Positions 17,501-23,056 of a DNA stretch of 64,000 nucleotides are shown here, one piece after another (the first letter of the stretch is position 1; each line of letters starts with the position of its first letter). Origin of the DNA: VXYL01 sp965199915 (GTDB taxonomy: Bacteria > Pseudomonadota > Gammaproteobacteria > Pseudomonadales > Azotimanducaceae). The notes beneath the pieces are model-generated. The model worked only from the letters and a program-made list of their open reading frames with translations, was not told the origin of the DNA and made no database searches. The DNA lies in the NCBI GenBank assembly GCA_965199915.1, contig OZ241348.1, forward strand, positions 4,216,001 through 4,280,000. The letters are read 5' to 3'. The position numbers and the translations under genes are program-made.

Positions 17501-18329
17501 CCTCGGCCGCGGCGCGGGGAACTGGCGTTTGGAGCTGACCGCGCCGTGGCCGCTCGAGGCGCAGGCGCTGGCCGTTGGCGACGGCGGCCGGACGGGCAAC
17601 CTGTCGGGCGCGGCGATCGCGCTGGGGCCTGGGGTCGTGGCGCGGGTGCCGCTGTTTCCGCCGGCGTCGGCGACCGGGCGTGTCGGCGTGGCGCGGGTGT
17701 GGAACCTGGGCGCGGCGGCGGGCGAGGTGCTGGTGACGGCGGTGGACGACGCCGGGGTGCGCGCCGGGCCGGTGGCGCTGGCGCTGGAGGCGTTCGAGAC
17801 CGCGGAGTTCGACTCGCGGGACCTGGAGGAGGGCGGCGGGCCGCTGGCGGAGGGCGTCGGTGCGCCGACGCGGGGTTCGTGGCGGCTGGAGTTGCGCGCG
17901 CAGTTCGGAGCGCGCGTCCACGCCCGCGCGGTGGGCGCCGGGGGCTACGCGACCGGGCTCTTGGAGGCGGCGCCGCGTTCGGGCGGCGTCGCGCGCGTGT
18001 CGATGTTCAATCCGGGTTCGAACCGGACGCTGCGGAGCCTGTTGCGGCTGGCGAACGACGGCGCGGAGGACGCGATGGCGGTGATCGAAGGCGTGGACGA
18101 CGCCGGACGCGCCGGTGGCGCGGTGCGCGTGACGGTTCCCGCCGGCGAGGCGCTGTGGCTGTCGGCGGCGGAGTTGGAGTCCGGCGGCGCCGGCTTCGCA
18201 GGTTCCCTCGGCGACGGCGCGGGCAAGTGGCGGCTGACCGTGTCCTCGGCCGCCCCGCTCGCCGTGATGAGCCTTGTGGAGGACGAGCAGGGCGCCTTGG
18301 GCAACCTCTCCACCCCGGGCCGGCGCTGA
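11487..18329 (+). CDS. Giant secreted repeat protein, main part (after the frameshift)
   Basis: Continuation of the gene beginning at 10127; genuine coding in this frame begins at about 11541. Order: GLUG-like repeats to about 12290; a putative-Ig unit (SGLPAGLSLGT); five Calx-beta/Ig-like repeats of about 105-115 residues (12960-14620), each with AEG-AEYTV and a NWNTAQTVTVTA-type strand; a further DADADGLIEIDSLAKLNAMRWD domain (14640-15740); another SARGLPPGL unit; LRRs of about 22 residues (16070-16950); and A-B-A-B (16960-18329) ending GKWRL and LGNLS. In the third and fourth units HFNS is degraded to EFDS. Probable cell-surface or secreted adhesin-like protein. It is convergent with the AAA/PD-(D/E)XK gene, with 39 bases between the stops. 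Confidence 0.85.
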   Translation: MPWTPATPSPTGRPSAAPNSATFEGNNRTISNLTIVDASGNAALFDRVSGTVRALGVADAEVSGVGGSTTEVAPLVSELTGTVIASWASGRARAGATGIPRVAGLVGRMSGSSALLSASYTTASVAGASNSVSFTGGLVASLNSGSQVVACYALGAVSGGGYVGGLIGGNNGPTTVTASYFAGSVAGGTTTAGVTGLDDFSGETYVSVYFDAGTTGLASGTGRQTTSALQTPTTATGIYANWDDLDVNGNGTADEDPWHFGLANQYPVLTYGGLSAAPQWDAQPDTPPAFATSTLAAMTFAGNVAIQPFQLPVVTAGNGAYVYTPSGLPAGLSLGTSTCATARTVCGTPTAATSTTVTVTVDDSDSNMADADRDTVTFMVTVPAASARIASTTPPALMETNLSGARVVVELSGTVFNASVSPSGFQLATTPTIAGLSIASATRTSATSTTLGLRFDGTNFNTRSTLAVRVLAATHRFGGDQDTGTVAVAPAVGVMLSATELALQEASGSNVGTYTVVLAGQPAAAVTVTPASGNADVTVSGALTFNAMNWNTAQTVTATAGQDDDAVDDVAFITHAVQGIPGVASGPRVRVAVNDDDSQGLTLATSTLAAGVTEGMTGTYTARLASEPTGVVTVAIASSDGAVTVDVDAMADGGQATLLFNAANWDTPQTVTVRAGEDDDGENETATLTHNPSGADYGAVTSVDVSFTVTDNDAKGATLSTTALNVQENGTAEYTLVLDTEPVGGPVSVAVVSDTTTAATAAPAALTFTARNWDVPQTVTVSGVDDSDANIGGANVTHTPTGGGYGGVTIGQVVVVVGDDEQVGLKVSPTSLTVAEGATATYTVRLNTAPTGAVTVTVGGATAKLAADTDTGTPGDQTTLSFDATNWNTARTVTVTAVADSDGEDETAALTNTASGAGNYNSLSGAQSPGVAVRVTDAQTAGVVVAPTSLTIAEGATAEYTVRLSAPPASGTSTVAVAATGMAGLTVATSSLLFDAANWNTAQTVTVTAVADHDRLTDGTATLTHAVTNYGAVMAGPDVPVTVRNTTVDHDADADGLIEIDSLAKLNAMRWDLDGDGTGNAAHAAAFPNPRGGGACPTSVSGVACRGYELTTDLDFDTDGDGDVDVDDDYPNWTPIPAYGGPTGPVFQTTFRGNGHVIDKLTVRRPTGNVGNAASGAGLFGNVGASGRVESLGVVNASVQAHGGDRAGIIAGLLEGRIVACYSTGSVSALGRAGGLVGATFSLVAKDRARIVASYSTAMVSTLAKTGPTNNLAGNAGGLVGGHHNGVVVASYAAGPVVARSGPAYLGLPAGHGLSAGVNNPALWVGAVRASYWDTEATGQTTTYATSQAGVDGGDAGTSVVTMAGGQTTAQLQSPTGYTGIYANWNIDLDGDGGPDDPWHFGTSSQYPSLKWGGFDVTEQFAGVLAFASGMSGRSFAVGQPITPFRVPAAAGGRGTVRYSARGLPPGLWFDADGRGQCGLPRSVCGTPSEAGSWTATVTARDGAGATAALTFQVEVVADVDVDAGPPAVVPDAALREAVARALGVDASSLTEGHLLALSSLSAPWSGVSSLAGLSAASNLRRLELGGNAVADLSELSGLRLLEHLDLSDNAVSDLSELSGLTRLETLLLSGNQVSDISPLRGMVGLRSLFLDGNAVSDLTPVVFLESLEELSLSGNPLVGLSPLCSLRELKRLWLAASGLSDLSELSCLTGLERLWLADNAVADVGPLRGMRALEWLDLERNAVAGVAPLRRLNALTRLRLGSNRVSDAGPLAANDGLAAGDVAGLRGNPLSEASIQMHVPALRERGVAVLAGLPSPWFAASGDASGRRSFMRLINRSEVAGEALVWGVDDAGERSGPARLSIGAGRTAHFNSADLEFGNAAKGLADGLGAPTAGGWRLEVLSTLDLEAQTFLRASGGPPSALHDGLPQVGGTLRAAFLPAGRERSPAGALRVSNPTGSDATAYAWGVDEAGVGRLATGLVAPAGRMVTVTASELERWRMGSGRGLGRGAGNWRLELTAPWPLEAQALAVGDGGRTGNLSGAAIALGPGVVARVPLFPPASATGRVGVARVWNLGAAAGEVLVTAVDDAGVRAGPVALALEAFETAEFDSRDLEEGGGPLAEGVGAPTRGSWRLELRAQFGARVHARAVGAGGYATGLLEAAPRSGGVARVSMFNPGSNRTLRSLLRLANDGAEDAMAVIEGVDDAGRAGGAVRVTVPAGEALWLSAAELESGGAGFAGSLGDGAGKWRLTVSSAAPLAVMSLVEDEQGALGNLSTPGRR
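12960..14620 (+). repeat. Five Calx-beta/Ig-like protein repeats
   Basis: Five tandem units of about 105-115 codons. Each starts with a strand such as SPTSLTVAEGATATYTVRL, has a NWNTAQTVTVTA-like strand two thirds along, and ends with an acidic VTDND-like stretch. The units are clearly related but diverged, so this is an old expansion, unlike the fresh duplications at 45-47 kb. Confidence 0.7.
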
Positions 18330-18368
18330 GGCCCCCTCAAGAGGCGAGCCTCCGCGGCGGCCGGCCCG

Positions 18369-19985
18369 CTACAGCGTCCAGACGGCCACGCCGCGTTCGC
18401 GCTCCTCGCCGCGGCGCGGCGCCGCCGGCTCTTCGCGGCGGTCGAACACCACCAGATGCCCCTCCTCGGCCCCGCACTTGCCCATGTAGCCGAGGGTCTG
18501 CTCCACGCCGCGCTCGACGGTCGCCTCCAAGCTCTTGCGGTCCGAGTCGCGCAGCACCTTGCACTCGATCACGAAGCGCCGCCACAGGTCGTAGGGCTGC
18601 CCCGCCTCGCACGGCCACAACACCAAGATGTCCGTGCGCCCGCGCCCGAGGCCGTACTCCCGCTCGATGCGCCCGCCGCCGTTCACGATGCGCTGCAGGT
18701 AGGCCTGCAGGATCAGCTGCGGCGCCGCCTCGCTGTACTCCTTGAAGCGTCGCAGCCAGTGCTCCGCGTTCTCGCGGTAGAACGTGGCGAACGCGGTCAG
18801 CAGCCGGCGCAGGTCCACCACGCCGGCGGCGTCCACGTACCAGGCGTCGTCCTGGTCGAGGCTGCTCTGCAGGATGTAGCCGAGTTCGCGCGGCACCACC
18901 TCGGCGTAGATGGGGTTCGCCATGCGCGGCGGCTGGCCGGCGTCGATCAGCCCCAGGTCGCGGACGTACTCCAGATCCCGCACTTCGTGGGTCGCGTCGC
19001 CGCCGGCGAGTATGGGCTCGACCACGCGGCGCACGCGCTCCTCCTCCAGCTTGTGCGCCAGCTGGTCGAGATGCGTGCGCCGGGAGAGGATCAGCTCCTC
19101 GCGGGCCGCGTTGATGTCCTCCACGCCGATGGCGCGGGAGCGGTCGCGCCCGGCCTCGCTGTCGAAACACGCCCCGGCGCACAGCGCGTTCACCAGCCAC
19201 GGCTGGCCGCGGGTGTGTTCCCACACGGCCCGGCGCGCCGCCGGCATGAAGCGCTGTCCGGTTTCCAGGATGTGCTGCGCCATCAGCCGGCGCGTCTCCC
19301 GCCGCGTGAAGTCGCCCAAGCGCAGGGACTTCGCCGCCACGTTGAACGGGCTGCCGCCGGCGACCACTTCCCCTGTGCTTGAGCGGATGCGGTAGTCCCT
19401 GATGTCGCGCACGCCACAGAGCACGACGCTGTGCGGGAAGCCCTTGGGCCGCTGCTGGTAGCCGGCGCGTAGCTGGCGCAGCACCGAGAGCAGGGTGTCG
19501 CCCACCAGCGAGTCGATCTCGTCGACCAGCAGCACCAGCGGCTTCGGGTTGGCAAGGCACCAGCGGGTGAGCAGCCCCTTGAGGGCGCTTTCCGGGCCCA
19601 TGCCTTCCAGAACCTCAAGCCAGATCCCGGCAGGGAAATCGTCGCCCAGCAGCATGGCGCTGTCGGCGAGGCTGCCCAGAATCGCCCGGATGCCGCGTTC
19701 GGTGTCGTCGCGCGCCACTTGACCGACCTCCACGTTCACGTCCACGCAGCGGAAGCCGCCCGCGCCCGAGGGCGCACTCGCACCCTCGGGTGCGCCGCCG
19801 CTGTTCAAGAGGTCGCGCAGGGCGATCAGCGCCGATGTCTTGCCGGTCTGCCGCGGCGCGTGCAGCACGAAGTAGCGCTTGTCGCGGATCAGTTGCAGGA
19901 TTTCAGCGACGTTGCCGCGCTTGAGCGGCGGGATGGCGTAGTGGTCCTCGGCGCGAACCGGCCCCTCGGTGTTGAAGAAGCGCAT
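18369..19985 (-). CDS. AAA ATPase with C-terminal PD-(D/E)XK-like domain
   Basis: 538 residues from ATG 19985. The N-terminus MRFFNTEGPV..DHYAIPPL is the hallmark of a common AAA ATP-binding family. Walker A is HAPRQTGKTSAL (about 43-54), Walker B is LVLLVDEIDSL (about 150-160), then VVLCGVRDIRDYRI. The C-terminus carries GRGRTDILVLW...FVIECKVLR, with the D and E-x-K of PD-(D/E)XK nucleases, and a later Q (EQTLGYM). Its molecular role is unknown; an ATP-dependent nuclease or DNA-remodelling function is inference. A second copy lies at 1-1075, and both copies neighbour a gene for an A-B-A-B surface protein. A 15-bp palindrome sits six bases upstream of the start and could be an operator. Confidence 0.88.
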   Translation of the reverse strand: MRFFNTEGPVRAEDHYAIPPLKRGNVAEILQLIRDKRYFVLHAPRQTGKTSALIALRDLLNSGGAPEGASAPSGAGGFRCVDVNVEVGQVARDDTERGIRAILGSLADSAMLLGDDFPAGIWLEVLEGMGPESALKGLLTRWCLANPKPLVLLVDEIDSLVGDTLLSVLRQLRAGYQQRPKGFPHSVVLCGVRDIRDYRIRSSTGEVVAGGSPFNVAAKSLRLGDFTRRETRRLMAQHILETGQRFMPAARRAVWEHTRGQPWLVNALCAGACFDSEAGRDRSRAIGVEDINAAREELILSRRTHLDQLAHKLEEERVRRVVEPILAGGDATHEVRDLEYVRDLGLIDAGQPPRMANPIYAEVVPRELGYILQSSLDQDDAWYVDAAGVVDLRRLLTAFATFYRENAEHWLRRFKEYSEAAPQLILQAYLQRIVNGGGRIEREYGLGRGRTDILVLWPCEAGQPYDLWRRFVIECKVLRDSDRKSLEATVERGVEQTLGYMGKCGAEEGHLVVFDRREEPAAPRRGEERERGVAVWTL

Positions 19986-19990
19986 GGGCC

Positions 19991-20005
19991 GATTGTGGCA
20001 CAATC
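19991..20005. promoter_or_regulatory. Palindrome GATTGTGGCACAATC upstream of the AAA gene
   Basis: A 15-bp palindrome with one central unpaired base, six bases upstream of ATG 19985. Related half-sites (ATTGTGG) occur at 9903 and 9973 before the giant gene and on the minus strand at 47716-47722 before the third LRR gene. It may be a repressor site; it is too close to the start to hold a complete promoter. Confidence 0.4.
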
Positions 20006-20245
20006 TCCATCCGGATCGCCCGTTGGGGGCAAGAGCAGCAGGGCAAGAGGGCAAGGTCCGCTCTTCAATTTAGAAGCGGTAGTAGGAGCGTGCGAGGGAG
20101 GCGACTGCGATGGATGTCTGCTTTGGTCAGAGGAGTGATTCGCCGGTGGCGGCTTTGTCGCCGCCGCTCGCGTCCGCACCCCCCGCACCCCCTGTACCTT
20201 CCTGAGCCAGCTTCATGGGGCTAGTGGGCAGGCGGCCGGGAGCAG

Positions 20246-20675
20246 CCCCCCCCCGCGCACTCATGAACGCGTGCCTAAGCGGGCAACCCGCATCCTCTGG
20301 GCGGCTGGGGGCGCTGTTCCTGGCCGCCGGCGCGGCGGCGCTGACCCACGCCGCGACCAACTACGGCGCGGTCATGGCCGGCCCCGACGTGCCCGTGACG
20401 GTGCGCAACACCACGGTGGACCACGACGCCGACGGGCTGATCGAGGTGGACAGCTTGGTGAAGCTGGACGGCGACGGGACGCCGGCGGCGGGGGCGACGA
20501 GCACCGCGGCGCATGCCGCGGCGTTCCCGAACCCGCGCGGTGGCGGCGTGCCCGACATCGGCTTGCGGAACGGCCATGTGCGGGCGGTTCATGCGATAGC
20601 CGGCGTCCTGGGCGGCTGGACTTACGGAAAGGTGGTTGGCTGCTACTCGACCGGGACGCCGCGGCGGCACCGACC
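20246..20675 (+). pseudogene. Deleted relative of the giant secreted-protein gene
   Basis: The leader (nine C, then ctcATGAACG) and the signal-peptide codons from ATG 20263 match the start of the giant gene at 10100-10210 almost base for base. The sequence then jumps straight to the part equivalent to 14560-14640 (LTHAATNYGAVMAGPDVPV, then DADGLIE), then to short pieces like FPNPRGGG, GHV and GKVVGCYSTGT. Thousands of bases are missing between these pieces. The frame runs on, without a stop, into the LON-domain gene, so an accidental fusion ORF exists. I regard it as a non-functional deletion remnant. Confidence 0.75.
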
Positions 20676-20802
20676 CGCGCTTGTGCATCGACTCCGGATA
20701 GACCCCCAAACCGCCAAGGCCTCGTCCGGCGCCGCTCCCGCGGCGTCGCGGACCACCTTGGATGCGCTGAGCGGACCTTCGCGGAGGTGCTATTGTTCGC
20801 CT

Positions 20803-21423
20803 ATGGCGGGCAAGCGCGAGGAGATACCACTCTTTCCACTCGACGCCGTCCTGTTTTGCGGCGGACGACTGCCCTTGCAGATATTCGAGCCGCGCTATCT
20901 CGACCTTGTTGCGCGTTGCATGAAGTCCGATGCCGGGTTCGGGGTTGTGCTCATTCGCGAAGGACGCGAAGCGCGTCTGCCAGGCGACGACGGGCCGCCT
21001 TCGATCTTCGACGTCGGTACCTACGCGACGATCGTGGACTTCAACACGCTCGCGAACGGCCGCTTGGGGATCCTCTGCTCCGGCGGCGACAAGTTTCGCA
21101 TTCACAGGTCGTGGGAGGCGGCGGACAAGCTCATGCTGGCCGAGGTGGAGTTCCTGCCTCGGGAACGCGCGGCGGCGGTGGGCGAAGAGTTCCGCTCCTT
21201 GGTGGAGACGTTGCGCGTGTTGGTGAAGCACCCGATGATCCAGCCGCTGGCGTTCGAGGTGGACTACGAGGACGCGCGCTCGGTGGGTTGGCGTCTCGCC
21301 GAATTGCTGCCCTTGGAGGCCGAGACCAAGCAGAGCTTGCTGCAAATGCAGTTGCCACGCGAACGGTTGGTGGAAATACGCCGTCTCATCGCGCAACTGC
21401 GCGGCGCTGATCTGCACAAATGA
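20803..21423 (+). CDS. LON peptidase N-terminal (substrate-binding) domain protein
   Basis: 206 residues from ATG 20803. The N-terminus EEIPLFPLDAVLFCGGRLPLQIFEPRYLDLV is the diagnostic opening of the LON N-terminal (LAN/ASC-like) domain, followed by FGVVLIREG and VGTYATIVDFNTL; there is no ATPase or protease domain, so this is the stand-alone form. Such proteins are common in proteobacteria and their role is poorly known. A GGAGGT at 20783-20788 lies rather far upstream (14 bases). The upstream in-frame sequence belongs to a deleted surface-protein gene and is not part of this protein. The stop overlaps an ATG of the nadD frame as ATGA, linking it to the following operon. Confidence 0.85.
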   Translation: MAGKREEIPLFPLDAVLFCGGRLPLQIFEPRYLDLVARCMKSDAGFGVVLIREGREARLPGDDGPPSIFDVGTYATIVDFNTLANGRLGILCSGGDKFRIHRSWEAADKLMLAEVEFLPRERAAAVGEEFRSLVETLRVLVKHPMIQPLAFEVDYEDARSVGWRLAELLPLEAETKQSLLQMQLPRERLVEIRRLIAQLRGADLHK

Positions 21424-21467
21424 GTCAAGTTGCGCCCACGAGGGGCGCCGAGTTTGCGGAATGTAGG

Positions 21468-22223
21468 ATGGAGGCGGGCGCGCGTGCCATTCTCGGCGGC
21501 ACATTCGATCCCGTTCACCGCGGCCACCTAGGCGCGGCAATCGCCGCCGGCAAGGCGCTCGGCGCGTCTCGGGTGACCCTGCTGCTCGCCGCCCGGCCTT
21601 GGCATCGCGCGGCGCCGCGGGCAAGCGCGGCGGATCGCTGGGCCATGTTGCGGTTGGGGGTGGAAGACGCCAACGCGGGCCGGCTTCGAGAACGGGCCGC
21701 CGCGCGATGTCGGCAAACGCCGCCGCGCCGCGACAGCGTCCCCACCCTTGAAGCTTCCGCCCGCGAACCGGCGGGAGCGGGCCCGTCGTACACCGTGTCG
21801 ACGTTGGCCGACATCGCCGGCCGCGAGCCGTTGGTTTGGCTGCTCGGCGACGATGCGCTCGCCAGCATCGACACATGGCACCGGGCGGACGAGTTGGCGG
21901 GGCTTTGTCACTTGCTGGTGTTTGCCCGTTCCACGCCCCAGCGAGCGCCGGCGCCGCCCGCGGGATTCCATCGCGTGGCGAGCCCCGCGGAATTCGGCCA
22001 CTACCCAAGCGGTTGCATCCACTACTTGAACGCCGCCATGGTGGACGTCTCCGCCACCCAAGTGCGCGCCCGCATCGGCCGCCAAGAGGACGCGAGCGCG
22101 TTGCTGTCGCCGCAAGTATGGGCTTATATTAGGCGTCGCGGCTTGTACGGCGCGGTGCGTTGCGCGCCGCCGGGCTGGCCGGGAGAGGTTGCGGGAGGAG
22201 CGAAGTCGAAGCGGAAGATCTGA
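21468..22223 (+). CDS. nadD: Nicotinate-nucleotide adenylyltransferase NadD
   Basis: 251 residues. It catalyses the adenylyl transfer to nicotinate mononucleotide in NAD synthesis. ILGGTFDPVHRGHLGAA is the nucleotidyltransferase GTFDPxHxGH signature; GPSYTVSTL, LVWLLGDDAL and the late VSATQVRARI (the family's ISST-x-IR equivalent) complete it. The ATG at 21468 puts the signature eight residues in, as is usual. An earlier in-frame ATG at 21420 overlaps the LON-gene stop (ATGA) and would add 16 residues; the intervening DNA resembles the dispersed GAGTCAAG element seen at 47940 and 59642. Its position next to rsfS is the standard gammaproteobacterial arrangement. Confidence 0.93.
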   Translation: MEAGARAILGGTFDPVHRGHLGAAIAAGKALGASRVTLLLAARPWHRAAPRASAADRWAMLRLGVEDANAGRLRERAAARCRQTPPRRDSVPTLEASAREPAGAGPSYTVSTLADIAGREPLVWLLGDDALASIDTWHRADELAGLCHLLVFARSTPQRAPAPPAGFHRVASPAEFGHYPSGCIHYLNAAMVDVSATQVRARIGRQEDASALLSPQVWAYIRRRGLYGAVRCAPPGWPGEVAGGAKSKRKI

Positions 22224-22576
22224 AGGCATTGGTCTTGGAGGCGGTGCGCGAGCTCAAAGGCATGCGCGCCATCGCTTTGGACGTGTCCGCGCTGACCGAT
22301 GTGACGGACCACATGGTCATCGTGAGCGGATCGTCCGGTCGCCATGTGCGGGCCATCGTCGAGCATGTTCTCGAGGCCGTGAAGAAACTGGGCCTGGTGC
22401 CGGTCGGGGTGGAGGGACGCGAGGCCGCGGACTGGGTGCTGATAGATCTTGCAGATGTGTTGGTGCATGTGATGCGCGAGGAGAGCCGTGCGTTCTACGA
22501 TCTCGAAGGCTTGTGGGACTCGGGCGACGCACCGCCCCGGGTGCGCGGCGACATCGCCGTGGCCGACGGCCGTTGA
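22160..22576 (+). CDS. rsfS: Ribosomal silencing factor RsfS
   Basis: It binds ribosomal protein uL14 on the large subunit and blocks subunit joining when nutrients are short. The conserved core is clear: ELKGMRAIALDV, TDHMVIVSGSSGRHV, GVEGREAADWVLIDLADVLVHVM and FYDLEGLW. The first standard start in frame is GTG 22160, but homologues begin near the DLKAL segment. A strong GGGAGGAG at 22193-22200 has no ATG/GTG/TTG at suitable distance, and a CTG at 22220 overlaps the nadD stop as CTGA. The start is therefore uncertain by about 20 codons. The gene overlaps nadD upstream and rlmH downstream (TTGA). Confidence 0.88.
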   Translation: MRAAGLAGRGCGRSEVEAEDLKALVLEAVRELKGMRAIALDVSALTDVTDHMVIVSGSSGRHVRAIVEHVLEAVKKLGLVPVGVEGREAADWVLIDLADVLVHVMREESRAFYDLEGLWDSGDAPPRVRGDIAVADGR

Positions 22577-23010
22577 AGCTCCGCCTGCTAGCCGTTGGCA
22601 AGGCGCCTCGATGGATTGCGGACGGTTTCGACGAGTACGCGCGGCGTCTGCCGGCCAACGTCTTGCGCTTGGTGGTCGTCTCGCCGCGGCGCGGACGGAC
22701 GGACGAGGAGTGTTTGCTGGCGGCGGTGCGCGAACGAGAGTTGCTGGTTGTCTGGGACCGATGCGGAGAGCGGATAAGCAGCGAGGGCTTGGCCAACCTG
22801 GTGGCCCGCTGGCGCCTGACGGGCCGCGATGTCGCCTTGTTGATCGGGGGCGTGGACGGTTTCGGGGAGGCCGCCAAAGCCCGCGCCGCGCATGTGTTGT
22901 CACTGTCCGCGATGACATTCCCGCACCAGCTGGCGCGTGTGTTGGTGGCCGAACAGATCTATCGAGCGTGGGCCATCGAAACCGGCCATCCCTACCACCG
23001 CCGCCGTTAG
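22573..23010 (+). CDS. rlmH: 23S rRNA pseudouridine-1915 N3-methyltransferase RlmH
   Basis: 145 residues from TTG 22573, overlapping the rsfS stop by TTGA. A SPOUT-class methyltransferase that modifies pseudouridine 1915 in helix 69 of 23S rRNA. MKLRLLAVGKAPRWIADGFDEYARRLP matches the family N-terminus; GRDVALLIGGVDGF forms the SAM-binding knot, and ALSAMTFPHQLARVLVAEQIYRAW..GHPYHR is the near-invariant C-terminus. It is about ten residues shorter than the E. coli enzyme, the difference lying in the middle. The longer frame upstream of 22573 is a shadow of rsfS. Confidence 0.92.
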   Translation: MKLRLLAVGKAPRWIADGFDEYARRLPANVLRLVVVSPRRGRTDEECLLAAVRERELLVVWDRCGERISSEGLANLVARWRLTGRDVALLIGGVDGFGEAAKARAAHVLSLSAMTFPHQLARVLVAEQIYRAWAIETGHPYHRRR

Positions 23011-23056
23011 CGCCGCCGGCAGCGGGCCGCCCTTCCCGACCTCTCGAAGCCTGACC

